In this document: positions 36,135 to 44,484 of the stretch, piece after piece
How positions within the stretch are numbered: the first letter of the stretch is position 1
How the letters are laid out: every line of letters begins with the position of its first letter
DNA from: Nocardioides luteus
GTDB taxonomy: Bacteria > Actinomycetota > Actinomycetes > Propionibacteriales > Nocardioidaceae
Reading direction: 5' to 3'
Assembly (NCBI RefSeq): GCF_014648595.1
Contig: NZ_BMRK01000013.1
Span: 62,001 to 126,000, forward strand
Length of the DNA stretch: 64,000 bases
Program-made: the position numbers and the translations under genes
The notes under the pieces: model-generated
Seen by the model: only the letters and a program-made list of their open reading frames with translations
What the model was told of the DNA's origin: nothing
Databases searched by the model: none

Positions 36135-36893
36135 TCAGCGGTTGCGGAGCTTGAAGGCCTTGGAGCCGTCGGCGAGCGTGTAGGCGTCGCCGGCGTAGTA
36201 GAGCCGGTAGCTGCGCGTGCTGGGCGGGTTCCAGACGATCGCCACGGTGCCGCGCTTGCCGGCTTTGCCGGAGGTCTTCGCCGACTTCACGGTGCGCCAG
36301 GCGCCGCCCTTCTTCACCTGCAGCTTCACGGTCTTTCCGACCTGACGGGCGCCGTTGCGGGTCAGCGTGCCGCTGACCTTCCACGAGTGGGCGCCGGACT
36401 TCTTCTTCGCGGTGTACGCGATGTTCGACGCCTTGCGGGTGTTCGAGACACTGAACGTCTTCGTCGCGGTGCGCTTTGTCTCGGCGTACGTCGACCAGTC
36501 CAGGACGGACACGATGGCCTTGGCGGTGTAGGTGCCGCGCCGGTCGAGATAGTGGCAGTAGAAGGACCCGTCCAGGGTGAAGGTGTAGGTGCCGTTCTTC
36601 GAGACCGACTTGTAGCCGAAGGCGGAGTCGAAGTACGACCTGTCCGGCGCGGTGATCCGCAGCTCGACGTCGATGTCGGCGCCGTCGTAGCCGACACCGG
36701 AGACGGGCACGGTGACCTTGTAGTCCTTGCCGTAGTAGCAGCCCGTCCCATAGGACGGGAACTTGAACGACGGGGCGGACACGGAGACGGTCCCGACCGA
36801 GGCCGCCGACGCGGCCGGCACGAGACCGGGGATCGTGAAGGAGGCGAGCAGGAGCGCGACGGTGGTGGCGACACCACCGAGGATTCTTCGCAT
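36135..36893 (-). CDS. Secreted Ig-like/adhesive hypothetical protein
   Basis: A 252-aa protein with a clear Sec signal (MRRILGGVATTVALLLASF, cleaved after 'AASA'). The mature part is beta-rich with many Tyr, Lys and Ser. 'SWKVSGTLTRNGARQVGKTVKLQVKKGGAWRTVKS' type content is a bacterial Ig-like repeat common in secreted actinobacterial proteins. It has three Cys in the first half. Function is unknown. Confidence 0.75.
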   Translation of the reverse strand: MRRILGGVATTVALLLASFTIPGLVPAASAASVGTVSVSAPSFKFPSYGTGCYYGKDYKVTVPVSGVGYDGADIDVELRITAPDRSYFDSAFGYKSVSKNGTYTFTLDGSFYCHYLDRRGTYTAKAIVSVLDWSTYAETKRTATKTFSVSNTRKASNIAYTAKKKSGAHSWKVSGTLTRNGARQVGKTVKLQVKKGGAWRTVKSAKTSGKAGKRGTVAIVWNPPSTRSYRLYYAGDAYTLADGSKAFKLRNR

Positions 36894-37028
36894 GAAATTT
36901 TCGACTTTCAGTTCACAGGACAGCCCAGACAGAAGTGGACAGTTTGCCGCGCGCCAGAATCCCGAGAAGACGTTTCCGGGCCTACGTACCCAATAAGGCG
37001 TATCTTCCCGCTTTCGCGCGCGTTTCCT

Positions 37029-38651
37029 TCAATCGAGACCAGGGAAGGTCGCTTCGCTGCTGGAGACGCTCACGACGTCTCGCAGATACCGAGATCCGAC
37101 CCGGCGGTCGCCGCCCGCACGGATGCGCTTGACGAGCTGACTCTGGAAGCGGTCGATCTCCTTCCGCTCCAGAGCGATCCAGTGTTCGCCGGAACGCCCC
37201 TGCGGTCCCACGTCGAGACGCTCGTCGATGGACTCGGCGACGGTGGCCAGAGTGGTCGGGAAGACGTCGAGGAGCCGCACGGGTTCGCCCTCGACGAGCG
37301 GCAGGCAGGTCATCGACCGGGGTCGGGCGAAGTCAGGGTGGGTGACCGTCGCGGGAACGACCCGCCCGCTCTGGACCATCTCGAGGTCGATGAAGTCGTC
37401 ACCGCACCACGCCAGCCGCTTCGGTACGACGACCGTCAAGGTGGCATCCCGGAGGCGGTCGCTGGAGAGCTCGATGCCGTCCACGCTCACGCCACCCGGT
37501 CCCCGTCCCGAACTGATCTCCAGCAGCGCCTCGGCCACCGGGAGCACGAAGTTGCGGGCGTACCCGGTCGCCAAGGCGTTGGCCACAGTGATCTGGGTGA
37601 GCGGCGCCTTGAAGAAGGAGGTCATCGGGTTGGTCGACGGGTTCTCCCCCAGCGCCTCGAAGATCGACCTCACCGTCAGCAGCCGCTGTTCGACCACCCG
37701 CCTGGAGGCCTCGACGTCGTCAAGGTCCAGGTCGAGGACCTCGAAGAGCTGGCCGACCGGGCCGTCCACGGCCCGGTCCTTGATGACGACGTCCGGCGTG
37801 CCCAGACCTTGCGCCACCGTCAGCTCGTAGATGACCTCCGGGTCGGCGTGGGTGACGTCGGCGATGACCACGTCGGCGAGCTCGAGCTGCTTGAGGTCCT
37901 CGCCGCGCAACCCGTCCGGCTCCGAGACGTACAGCGCGAGGTTCAGCTGCTCGAGGACCGGCCGCAGAATCCGCTCGCGGACGATGTCCCGTTCGGCCTC
38001 GGTGCTCGTGCTGGGCTGCAGGAGTACGCAGCGGCCGCGCGCCGGCCGCACGGCCGCGCCGACCAGCTCCTCCCAGAAGTCGACGATGCGGGCCAGCGGC
38101 ATCGCGAACGCCTGGCGGCCTCCCTCGGCCTCGACCTGGATGCCGATCACCGCACCGGCGAGGTCGCTGTAGACGGCGGCGCCGCTGAATCCGGTGACCG
38201 CGAGGGTCGTCGTCTCGTACTGGAAGTAATAGGCCGCGGAGCTGCTGGTGCGCAGGTAGTTCCCCGCCGGGGTCAGGTATCCCGTACCCCCGCTCTGGGC
38301 GCTGCGGAGGTTGTCGCCGTAGCCGCGGGCGCGCACCCGGCCGTCGGCCTGCGACACCAGGGTGAACGGCAGCGGCCGCCGGCCGGCGGGCCGGTCGAGG
38401 CGGAGCACCGCGAAGTCCCGCGCAGCCGGTTTGTCGTGGACCGGCGGCACCACGAACGTCGCGCGCTCATCGGCACCGGAGTCGGGGAACCGCACCCACA
38501 CCTCGTCCTGCTCCGCGAGCGGTGCGACCACGTGCCCAGCCGTCAGCAGATGACCGTCGTCGGTGCCAAGCCAGGCCGTGCCGATCGTGCGTCCTCCAGG
38601 GCCCGCCAGGACGGCACAGGTGGCCTGCGCGAGCAGTTCCCCGACTTCCAT
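37029..38651 (-). CDS. Trypsin-like protease–deoxyribosyltransferase-like–STING-like effector
   Basis: A 540-aa three-part protein. (1) Residues ~1–195 are a trypsin-like protease: His40 (HLLTAGHVV), Asp79 (AARDFAVLRL) and Ser156 (VTGFSGAAV). (2) Residues ~205–300 look like nucleoside 2-deoxyribosyltransferase: 'RCVLLQPSTSTEAERDI', 'LELADVVIADVTHADPEV' and E276 in 'IYELTVAQGLG'. (3) Residues ~345–520 resemble prokaryotic STING: 'PLTQITVANALATGYARNFV' and 'ERKEIDRFQSQLVKRI'. Known bacterial STING domains bind cyclic dinucleotides and trigger fused effectors in CBASS. Its ATG overlaps the stop of a Trypco1 gene (TGATG). Protease and deoxyribosyltransferase calls are firm; the STING call is by residue pattern and less so. 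Confidence 0.78.
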   Translation of the reverse strand: MEVGELLAQATCAVLAGPGGRTIGTAWLGTDDGHLLTAGHVVAPLAEQDEVWVRFPDSGADERATFVVPPVHDKPAARDFAVLRLDRPAGRRPLPFTLVSQADGRVRARGYGDNLRSAQSGGTGYLTPAGNYLRTSSSAAYYFQYETTTLAVTGFSGAAVYSDLAGAVIGIQVEAEGGRQAFAMPLARIVDFWEELVGAAVRPARGRCVLLQPSTSTEAERDIVRERILRPVLEQLNLALYVSEPDGLRGEDLKQLELADVVIADVTHADPEVIYELTVAQGLGTPDVVIKDRAVDGPVGQLFEVLDLDLDDVEASRRVVEQRLLTVRSIFEALGENPSTNPMTSFFKAPLTQITVANALATGYARNFVLPVAEALLEISSGRGPGGVSVDGIELSSDRLRDATLTVVVPKRLAWCGDDFIDLEMVQSGRVVPATVTHPDFARPRSMTCLPLVEGEPVRLLDVFPTTLATVAESIDERLDVGPQGRSGEHWIALERKEIDRFQSQLVKRIRAGGDRRVGSRYLRDVVSVSSSEATFPGLD

Positions 38652-38983
38652 CAGGACCGATCGAAGTTCCAGGTCAACGTCGCTTTCACCGATCCCTGAC
38701 CCTGCGCCTTGATCACCCAGACGTCGGCGCCGGTGGTGAACGAGAACGCCAGCTCCAACGACACCGAGCTCGGTCCGTCGGCCGAGGCAGCCAGTGCTCC
38801 GCCGAGGTCCGTCGAGACGTCTTGGAGCATCCGCTTGAGCGAGCCGTAGGCGTCCTCCATGCGGCTGCTGGTCTCGGTGGTGCCGAACTCGTCACCCCAC
38901 CCGTCCACGCCGGTCGCCGGGTCCTCATCCGTCGACTCGATCAGGATGGTCGACGTACCGATCTGAACCGGCGTATAACCCAA
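38651..38983 (-). CDS. Trypco1 (CU044_2847-like) trypsin-co-occurring protein
   Basis: A 110-aa protein from a TTG at 38983 behind a strong RBS (GAGGAGG). 'VQIGTSTILIESTDED', a central helix (RMEDAYGSLKRMLQDVSTDL) and 'PSSVSLELAFSFTTGADVWV…ATLTWNF' match the Trypco1 pattern. That family was named for its gene pairing with trypsin-like proteases in predicted conflict systems. Its stop is coupled to the protease gene start. It is possibly the protease's partner, regulator or substrate (inference). Confidence 0.8.
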   Translation of the reverse strand: MGYTPVQIGTSTILIESTDEDPATGVDGWGDEFGTTETSSRMEDAYGSLKRMLQDVSTDLGGALAASADGPSSVSLELAFSFTTGADVWVIKAQGQGSVKATLTWNFDRS

Positions 38984-39080
38984 CGCTTCCTCCTCGAGTC
39001 CCGTGGAATGCAACCGTAGTGGCGCAGAGGCTGCGGCGTGGGCGAAATTCCAGGATGCGCCGCAGAGCTGCGGCGCCGGC

Positions 39081-39539
39081 TCAGGAACGCAGCGCGGCGA
39101 GGGCCTCGTCGGCGTGGATGTCGGCCTTGAGCATGCCCTCGACGACGGTCTTGATGCGGCCGTCGGCGCCGATGGCGAAGGTCGTACGCTGCAGCGGGCC
39201 GATCTTGCCGAGGATGCTCGGCTTGACGCCGTAGAGCGCGGCGACTGAGCCGGAGGGGTCGGAGAGGACGGGGTAGTCGAGGTCGTGGTGGGCGGCGAAG
39301 CCGGCCTGCTTCTCGATGCTGTCCTTGCTGATCCCGATCCGCTGCGCGCCGATCTCGGCGAACTCCGCGGCGAGGTCACGGAAGTGGCAGGCCTCCTTGG
39401 TGCACACCGCGGTCTCGGCGGCCGGGTAGAAGAAGATCACCACCGAGCCCTTCTCCAGGAGCGTGGAGAGGGTGACGGGCGCGCCGTCCTGGGCGGGGAG
39501 CGTGAAGTCGGGTGCGACGGCACCGGTCTCGAGCGGCAT
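39081..39539 (-). CDS. bcp: Thioredoxin-dependent peroxiredoxin (Bcp/PrxQ)
   Basis: A 152-aa peroxidase. 'PDFTLPAQDGAPVTLSTL' opens the fold. The peroxidatic Cys is in 'FYPAAETAVCTKEACHFRD', with the second Cys five residues later, the PrxQ arrangement. 'QRTTFAIGADGRI' is also conserved. It detoxifies hydroperoxides with thioredoxin. Confidence 0.94.
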   Translation of the reverse strand: MPLETGAVAPDFTLPAQDGAPVTLSTLLEKGSVVIFFYPAAETAVCTKEACHFRDLAAEFAEIGAQRIGISKDSIEKQAGFAAHHDLDYPVLSDPSGSVAALYGVKPSILGKIGPLQRTTFAIGADGRIKTVVEGMLKADIHADEALAALRS

Positions 39540-39575
39540 GGCGCAAAACTATCGGGCGCGTCCACTGCGCGAGGC

Positions 39576-40871
39576 TCACGCCAGGGCGAAGTAGCGGAGG
39601 TAGAGGTAGACCCAGGCGATGGCCAGCGAGCCGGCGGTCACCACGAGGCCGTACTTTGTGAAGCCCCAGAAGCTGATCGGCTGCCCGTTCTTGGCGGCGA
39701 TGCCGAGGACGACGACGTTGGCACCGGCGGCGACGGCGGTGGCGTTCCCGCCGAGGTCGGCACCCCACACGAACGCCCACCACAGCGGGCTCTCGGCACC
39801 CGCCTGCGGCGTCACCGCGACCATGTCCTCGACGACCGGCACCATCGCCGTGGTGTAGGGGATGTTGTCGACGAAGGCGCCGAAGACCCCCGACCCGAAG
39901 AGCAGCGCGGTGGCGCCGAGCAGCTCGCGGTCGCCCATCCACTGCGCGGCCACACGACCGACCTCGCCGATGATCCCGACCTCGACCAGCGACCCGACGA
40001 GCACGAAGAGCGCCATGAAGAAGGCCAAGGTCGCCCACTCGACCTCTTCGAGGAACTCCTCCGGAGTCGTACGCGACACCAGCACCGTCGCACCCGCACC
40101 CAGCATCGCCACCACCGCCGGGTCCAGGTGGAGCACCGTGTGCAGCCCGAAGGCGAGCATGACGAGGGCGAGCACGATCAGGCAGCGCACCAGCAGGCGC
40201 ATGTTGGTGATGGCGTCGCGCGGGTGCATGTGGCCGACGACCTTCTCGACGTCGACGGTCGTGCGCAGATGGCGCCAGAAGAGCAGCCGGGCGAAGAGCA
40301 GGTAGGCGACCAGCAGGATCAGCGTCAGCGGCAGCGAGTGGACCAGGAAGTCGTTGAAGGTCAGCTCGGCGCGGCTGGCGATGATGATGTTCGGCGGGTC
40401 GGCAATGAGCGTGGACGGGCCGGTGAGGTTCGCCGTGAGGATCAGCGAGACCAGGTAGGGCATCGGCGAGAGCCCGAGCTGGCGGCAGACCGAGAGGGTG
40501 ACCGGTGCGACCAGCAGCACGCAGGTCACGTTGTCGAGGATCGGTGCGACCGCGGCGGTGACCAGCACCAGCAGGACGAGCAGCAGGTAGGGCCGGCCGC
40601 CGGAGGTCCGCGCGGCCCACAGCGCCAGGAACTCGAAGAGGCCGGTCTGCTTGAGCACGCCGACGATGACCATCATCCCGAAGAGCAGGAAGATGACGTT
40701 CCAGTCGATGCCGGTGTGCGGGTTGGTGAAGGCGGTGTCGGCATCGACCAGCCCGATCACGGTCATCGCCGCCACGCCTCCGAGGGCGGCGGCGACGCGG
40801 TGGACCCGCTCGGTCGCGATGAGGGCGTAGCTGACCAGGAAGATCGAGAGCGCGGCAGCGGTGAGGATCAC
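39576..40871 (-). CDS. ArsB/NhaD-type (SLC13-like) ion permease
   Basis: A 431-aa protein with about eleven membrane segments. 'IDWNVIFLLFGMMVIVGVLKQTGLFEFLALWAA' and the re-entrant motifs 'PILDNVTCVLLVAPVT', 'SLILTANLTGPSTLIADPPNIIIAS' and 'GAFVDNIPYTTAMVPVV' are typical of the ion-transporter superfamily (NhaD/ArsB). The ion is not predicted. It overlaps by four bases a gene for a TrkA-C domain protein, so the pair may form a gated transporter. Confidence 0.88.
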   Translation of the reverse strand: MILTAAALSIFLVSYALIATERVHRVAAALGGVAAMTVIGLVDADTAFTNPHTGIDWNVIFLLFGMMVIVGVLKQTGLFEFLALWAARTSGGRPYLLLVLLVLVTAAVAPILDNVTCVLLVAPVTLSVCRQLGLSPMPYLVSLILTANLTGPSTLIADPPNIIIASRAELTFNDFLVHSLPLTLILLVAYLLFARLLFWRHLRTTVDVEKVVGHMHPRDAITNMRLLVRCLIVLALVMLAFGLHTVLHLDPAVVAMLGAGATVLVSRTTPEEFLEEVEWATLAFFMALFVLVGSLVEVGIIGEVGRVAAQWMGDRELLGATALLFGSGVFGAFVDNIPYTTAMVPVVEDMVAVTPQAGAESPLWWAFVWGADLGGNATAVAAGANVVVLGIAAKNGQPISFWGFTKYGLVVTAGSLAIAWVYLYLRYFALA

Positions 40872-41341
40872 GCCGATCGCCTCCGTACGCCGAAGGCGTC
40901 GGCCGAGTTCGCCTCCATCCCCGCATACCAGCCGGCGAGGCGGCCATAGCGGCTCACCATCATGAGCCGGTCCTCCACCGCCGCGACCTCGGCCATGGAG
41001 GCCACGACGAGCACCTGGTCACCCGAGCGCAGCACCATGTGCGGGTCGGGCACGATGACCTCGCTGCCCCGGGTCACCAGGGAGACCGCCGACCCCGACG
41101 GGAGCCTGAGCTCGTCGACCTCGACGCCGGCCAGCTTCGACTCCGGCTCGACCTCGAAGCGCAGCATCACCGCGTCGAGACGGTCGAGAGTGGCGTACCC
41201 GATGGAGACCTTGTGGACGAAGCTGCCCTTCTCCGCCCAGCGCGGCTGACGGCCGCGTCCGATCACCAGCCCGATCGAGAACCCGATCGCGGCGCAGATC
41301 ATCCCGGCCGAGATCGCGAGCTCGATCTCAGGCCACCCCAT
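40868..41341 (-). CDS. TrkA-C (RCK_C) domain membrane-anchored protein
   Basis: A 157-aa protein with an N-terminal membrane helix (about 6–28) and a C-terminal RCK_C domain: 'LDAVMLRFEVEPESKLAGVEVDELRLPSG', 'VSLVTRGSEVIVPDPHMVLRSGDQVLVVAS'. Such domains bind nucleotides such as c-di-AMP in other families and gate cation transporters. It is co-translated with the ArsB/NhaD-type permease downstream. The start is the ATG at 41341. Confidence 0.85.
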   Translation of the reverse strand: MGWPEIELAISAGMICAAIGFSIGLVIGRGRQPRWAEKGSFVHKVSIGYATLDRLDAVMLRFEVEPESKLAGVEVDELRLPSGSAVSLVTRGSEVIVPDPHMVLRSGDQVLVVASMAEVAAVEDRLMMVSRYGRLAGWYAGMEANSADAFGVRRRSA

Positions 41342-41401
41342 CACGCGCTGTCCCCCACGTTCATCACACTGAAATTCAACGTGGCTGTGTGTCCGACTTG
41401 T

Positions 41402-41419
41402 ATGGGTGCTGACACCCAT
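41402..41419. repeat. Inverted repeat upstream of the MFS gene
   Basis: ATGGGTG-n4-CACCCAT, perfect 7-bp arms, 20 bases before the MFS start in the divergent promoter region. It is a candidate operator. Confidence 0.5.
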
Positions 41420-41438
41420 CTTCCGGCACTATGGCGCC

Positions 41439-42770
41439 ATGCCCGCCAGACCGACCTTGCCTCGCGGCGTACGTCTCGGTTACGGCTCGGGCTCGGTGGC
41501 GACCGGCACCTTCGGCACCATCCCGGGGCTGATGCTGCTCCCCTACCTCACCGACAGCCTCGGCATCGCGGCGCTGGCGGCCGGGTTCATCGTGTTCGCG
41601 CCGAAGGCGTGGGACGTCGTGCTGAACCCGATCGCCGGGCGGATCAGCGACCGGACGGTGGACTCTCGCGGCCCGCGGCGGCCCTGGTTGCGCCGGGCGG
41701 GGATCGCGCTGGCGATCACGTTCGCGCTGCTGTTCGCGGCGCCGTCGATGGCCACCGGGCTCGAGGCACTGTGGGTGCTGGTCGTGTTCCTGGCCTGCGC
41801 CACCGCGTACGCCTTCTTCCAGGTGCCCTACGTGGCCATGCCCGCCGAGCTGACCGAGTCCTACGACGAGCGCACCCGGCTGATGACCTGGCGGGTGGCG
41901 ATCCTGGCGCTCACCATCCTGCTCGCCGGGGCCACCGCGCCGATCATCCGCGACGCGGTCGGCGGTCGCGACGGCTACCGCGTCATGGGTGTGGCGATGG
42001 CGGTGCTCATCCTGATCGGAGTGTTCAGTGCGTACGCGGGCACCCGCCGCGCGCCCGTCCACACCGTCGAGCCGGGTGCCGGCACCCTGCGCGACCAGCT
42101 GCGGATCGTGGCGACCGCCCCCGACTTCCGCCGGCTGCTGATCACCTTCGTGGTCCAGGCGGTCGCGTTCGGCGCGATGCTCGCCGGCGTCGACTACCTG
42201 GCCAGCCACGTGCTGGGCCGCGCGGGTGCGGCGACGGTGCTCTTCGTCTGCTTCGTCGGACCCGCGCTGCTGCTCACCCCGGCGTGGGCGGCGCTGGGCG
42301 CCCGGATCGGCAAGAAGAGCGGGTACGTCGCGTCCTCGCTCGTCCTCACCGTCGGCGCGCTCCTGGTCGCGACCGCCCAGAGCGCGCCCGCGGGCCTGGT
42401 CTACGCCGCGGTGGTGCTGGTCGGCGTGGGCTATGCCGGCTGCCAGGTCTTCCCGATGGCGATGCTCCCCGACGCGGCCGCGGTCGACGCGCGTCGCAGC
42501 GGGTCGAGCCGGATCGGCGTCTACACCGGCGTCTGGACGGCGGGCGAGACCCTCGGCCTCGCGCTCGGGCCCGGTGTCTACGCAGCGGTGCTCGCGCTCG
42601 GCGGCTACCGCTCCTCGACCGAGGGCGCCGTCGCCCAGCCCGACTCGGCGCTGACCGCGATCACCCTCGGTTTCTCGGTGCTGCCGGCAGCACTGGTGCT
42701 CCTCAGCCTGCTGTGGCTGCGGCGCTACTCGCTCACCGCCGACGACGTCGAAGGAGACGTGACCGTATGA
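41439..42770 (+). CDS. MFS transporter (GPH sugar/cation symporter-like)
   Basis: A 443-aa, 12-helix transporter. 'YGSGSVATGTFGTIPGLMLLPYLTD', 'PKAWDVVLNPIAGRISDRTVDSRGPRRPWL' and 'QVPYVAMPAELTESYDERTRLMTWR' are GPH/MelB-type signatures. The substrate is unknown. The stop overlaps the PLP enzyme start (ATGA), so the transporter probably serves that enzyme's pathway. Confidence 0.87.
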   Translation: MPARPTLPRGVRLGYGSGSVATGTFGTIPGLMLLPYLTDSLGIAALAAGFIVFAPKAWDVVLNPIAGRISDRTVDSRGPRRPWLRRAGIALAITFALLFAAPSMATGLEALWVLVVFLACATAYAFFQVPYVAMPAELTESYDERTRLMTWRVAILALTILLAGATAPIIRDAVGGRDGYRVMGVAMAVLILIGVFSAYAGTRRAPVHTVEPGAGTLRDQLRIVATAPDFRRLLITFVVQAVAFGAMLAGVDYLASHVLGRAGAATVLFVCFVGPALLLTPAWAALGARIGKKSGYVASSLVLTVGALLVATAQSAPAGLVYAAVVLVGVGYAGCQVFPMAMLPDAAAVDARRSGSSRIGVYTGVWTAGETLGLALGPGVYAAVLALGGYRSSTEGAVAQPDSALTAITLGFSVLPAALVLLSLLWLRRYSLTADDVEGDVTV

Positions 42771-44200
42771 CCGACGCCCTCACCCAGCTCCGCGCGATGC
42801 AGTCCGCCGACCTCCCGGTCCACGGTGGCCGCACCCTCGCCTACGTCTACGACTCCGGACTGCCCGACATCGACCGGATCGGGCGCGAGGCGGTGGCCGC
42901 CTATGCCGGGTCCAACGGTCTGGATCCGACCGCTTTCCCGAGCCTGCTGCGGATGGAGAACGAGGTCGTCGGGATGGCGGCCGACCTCCTCGACGCCCCC
43001 GGCTCGGTGGTCGGCACGGTCACCTCCGGCGGCACCGAGTCGGTGCTGCTCGCGGTGCAGACCGCGCGCGACGCACGCCCGGACATCGAGCGGCCGCGGA
43101 TGGTGCTGCCGACGACCGCGCACGCCGCGTTCCACAAGGCCGCGCACTACTTCGGCGTCGAGCCGGTGCTGGTGCCGGTCGGACCCGACTTCCGCGCCGA
43201 CCCGGCGGCGATGGCCGCGGCGATCGACGAGCACACCGTGCTGGTCGTGGCCTCGGCGCCGTCGTACGCGCAGGGGGTCGTCGACCCGGTCACCGAGATC
43301 GCCGGGGCTGCTGCCGCGCGCGGCGTCCGCTGTCATGTCGACGCGTGCATCGGCGGGTGGGTGCTGCCCTACGCGGCGCGGCTCGGGCGGGACGTACCTG
43401 CCTGGACGTTCGCGGTCGAGGGGGTCACCTCGATCTCCGTCGACCTGCACAAGTACGCCTACGCACCCAAGGGCACCTCGGTGCTGCTGCACCGGACGGC
43501 TGAGCTTCGCCGGCCGCAGTTCTTCGCCTCGGCCGCGTGGCCGGGCTACACCATGCTCAACTCCACGATGCAGTCGACGAAGTCGGGCGGGCCGCTGGCC
43601 GGTGCCTGGGCGGTGATGCGCTCGCTGGGCGACAGCGGCTACGAGAAGGTCGCTCGCGACGTCTTCGAGGCGGTCGACCTGATCCGTGCGGGCATCGCCG
43701 AGATGGCGGAGCTCGAGGTGGTCAGCACTCCCGACTCCACGCTGATCGCGCTCACCACCGACGGCAGCTGCGACCCGTTCACGGTCTGTGACGAGATGGC
43801 CGAGCGCGGCTGGTACGTCCAGCCGCAGATGGCTTACGCCGGGTGCCCGGCCACGATCCACCTCTCGGTGAGTGCGGCGACGCTCGCCCACGTACCCGAG
43901 CTCCTCGAGGCTCTCGGCGAGGCCGTCGGTGCGGCCGTGGCGTCCGGGCCGGTGACGGTCGACCCCGAGGTGGCGGCGTTCATCGCAGCGCTCGATCCGC
44001 TCGCCCTGACGGACGAGGACTTCGACGGGCTGCTCGCCGCCGCTGGACTGGTCGGCTCAGCCGGCCCGGAAGGCGACCTCGCCCTGCCACAACGCATGGC
44101 CGAGGTGAACGCGATGCTCGACCTGGCCTCCCCCGCGATGCGCGAAGCTCTGTTGGTCGCCTTCCTGGACCGGCTGGCCCGTCCGAGTCGGTCGGTCTAG
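42767..44200 (+). CDS. PLP-dependent lyase/decarboxylase (S1P-lyase/GadB-like)
   Basis: A 477-aa fold-type I PLP enzyme. 'GTVTSGGTESVLLAVQTARDARPD' binds the phosphate, 'RCHVDACIGGWVLPYA' holds the Asp, and K229 in 'SISVDLHKYAYAPKGTS' is the PLP lysine. The layout and the 'SGGTESVLLA' box match the sphingosine-phosphate lyase/glutamate decarboxylase group. The exact substrate is unknown. It is co-translated with the upstream MFS symporter. Its stop overlaps the convergent DUF3618 gene by four bases. Confidence 0.88.
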   Translation: MTDALTQLRAMQSADLPVHGGRTLAYVYDSGLPDIDRIGREAVAAYAGSNGLDPTAFPSLLRMENEVVGMAADLLDAPGSVVGTVTSGGTESVLLAVQTARDARPDIERPRMVLPTTAHAAFHKAAHYFGVEPVLVPVGPDFRADPAAMAAAIDEHTVLVVASAPSYAQGVVDPVTEIAGAAAARGVRCHVDACIGGWVLPYAARLGRDVPAWTFAVEGVTSISVDLHKYAYAPKGTSVLLHRTAELRRPQFFASAAWPGYTMLNSTMQSTKSGGPLAGAWAVMRSLGDSGYEKVARDVFEAVDLIRAGIAEMAELEVVSTPDSTLIALTTDGSCDPFTVCDEMAERGWYVQPQMAYAGCPATIHLSVSAATLAHVPELLEALGEAVGAAVASGPVTVDPEVAAFIAALDPLALTDEDFDGLLAAAGLVGSAGPEGDLALPQRMAEVNAMLDLASPAMREALLVAFLDRLARPSRSV

Positions 44201-44484
44201 CCGACCTTGTTGCGGCGCTTCTTCCTGGCGATCAGGAGTACCAGGCCGAGCAGGACCGCTGCGGCGATGCCACCGCGGACCTGGACGTCACGCGACCTGG
44301 CCGCGACCTGAGCGCTCTCCTTGACCTCGTGGGCCTTCTGCTTCCCGCGGGTCTTCACGTCGAGACGTGAGGCGAGCTCGTCAAGGGTGTCGGCCAGCTC
44401 GTGACGTGTGCTGTCCAGGTCGGCCTCGACCGCGGCGATGCTGTCGCCGCCGTCCTTGCCGGGCTGAGTGCCGTTGTGCGTCAT
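44197..44484 (-). CDS. DUF3618 family protein
   Basis: A 95-aa small membrane-tethered protein. 'DLDSTRHELADTLDELASRLDVKTRGKQKAHEVK' is the DUF3618 helix. A single C-terminal membrane helix and a basic tail (IARKKRRNKVG) follow. It is the third gene of a stress-type operon whose members overlap by four bases. Confidence 0.88.
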   Translation of the reverse strand: MTHNGTQPGKDGGDSIAAVEADLDSTRHELADTLDELASRLDVKTRGKQKAHEVKESAQVAARSRDVQVRGGIAAAVLLGLVLLIARKKRRNKVG

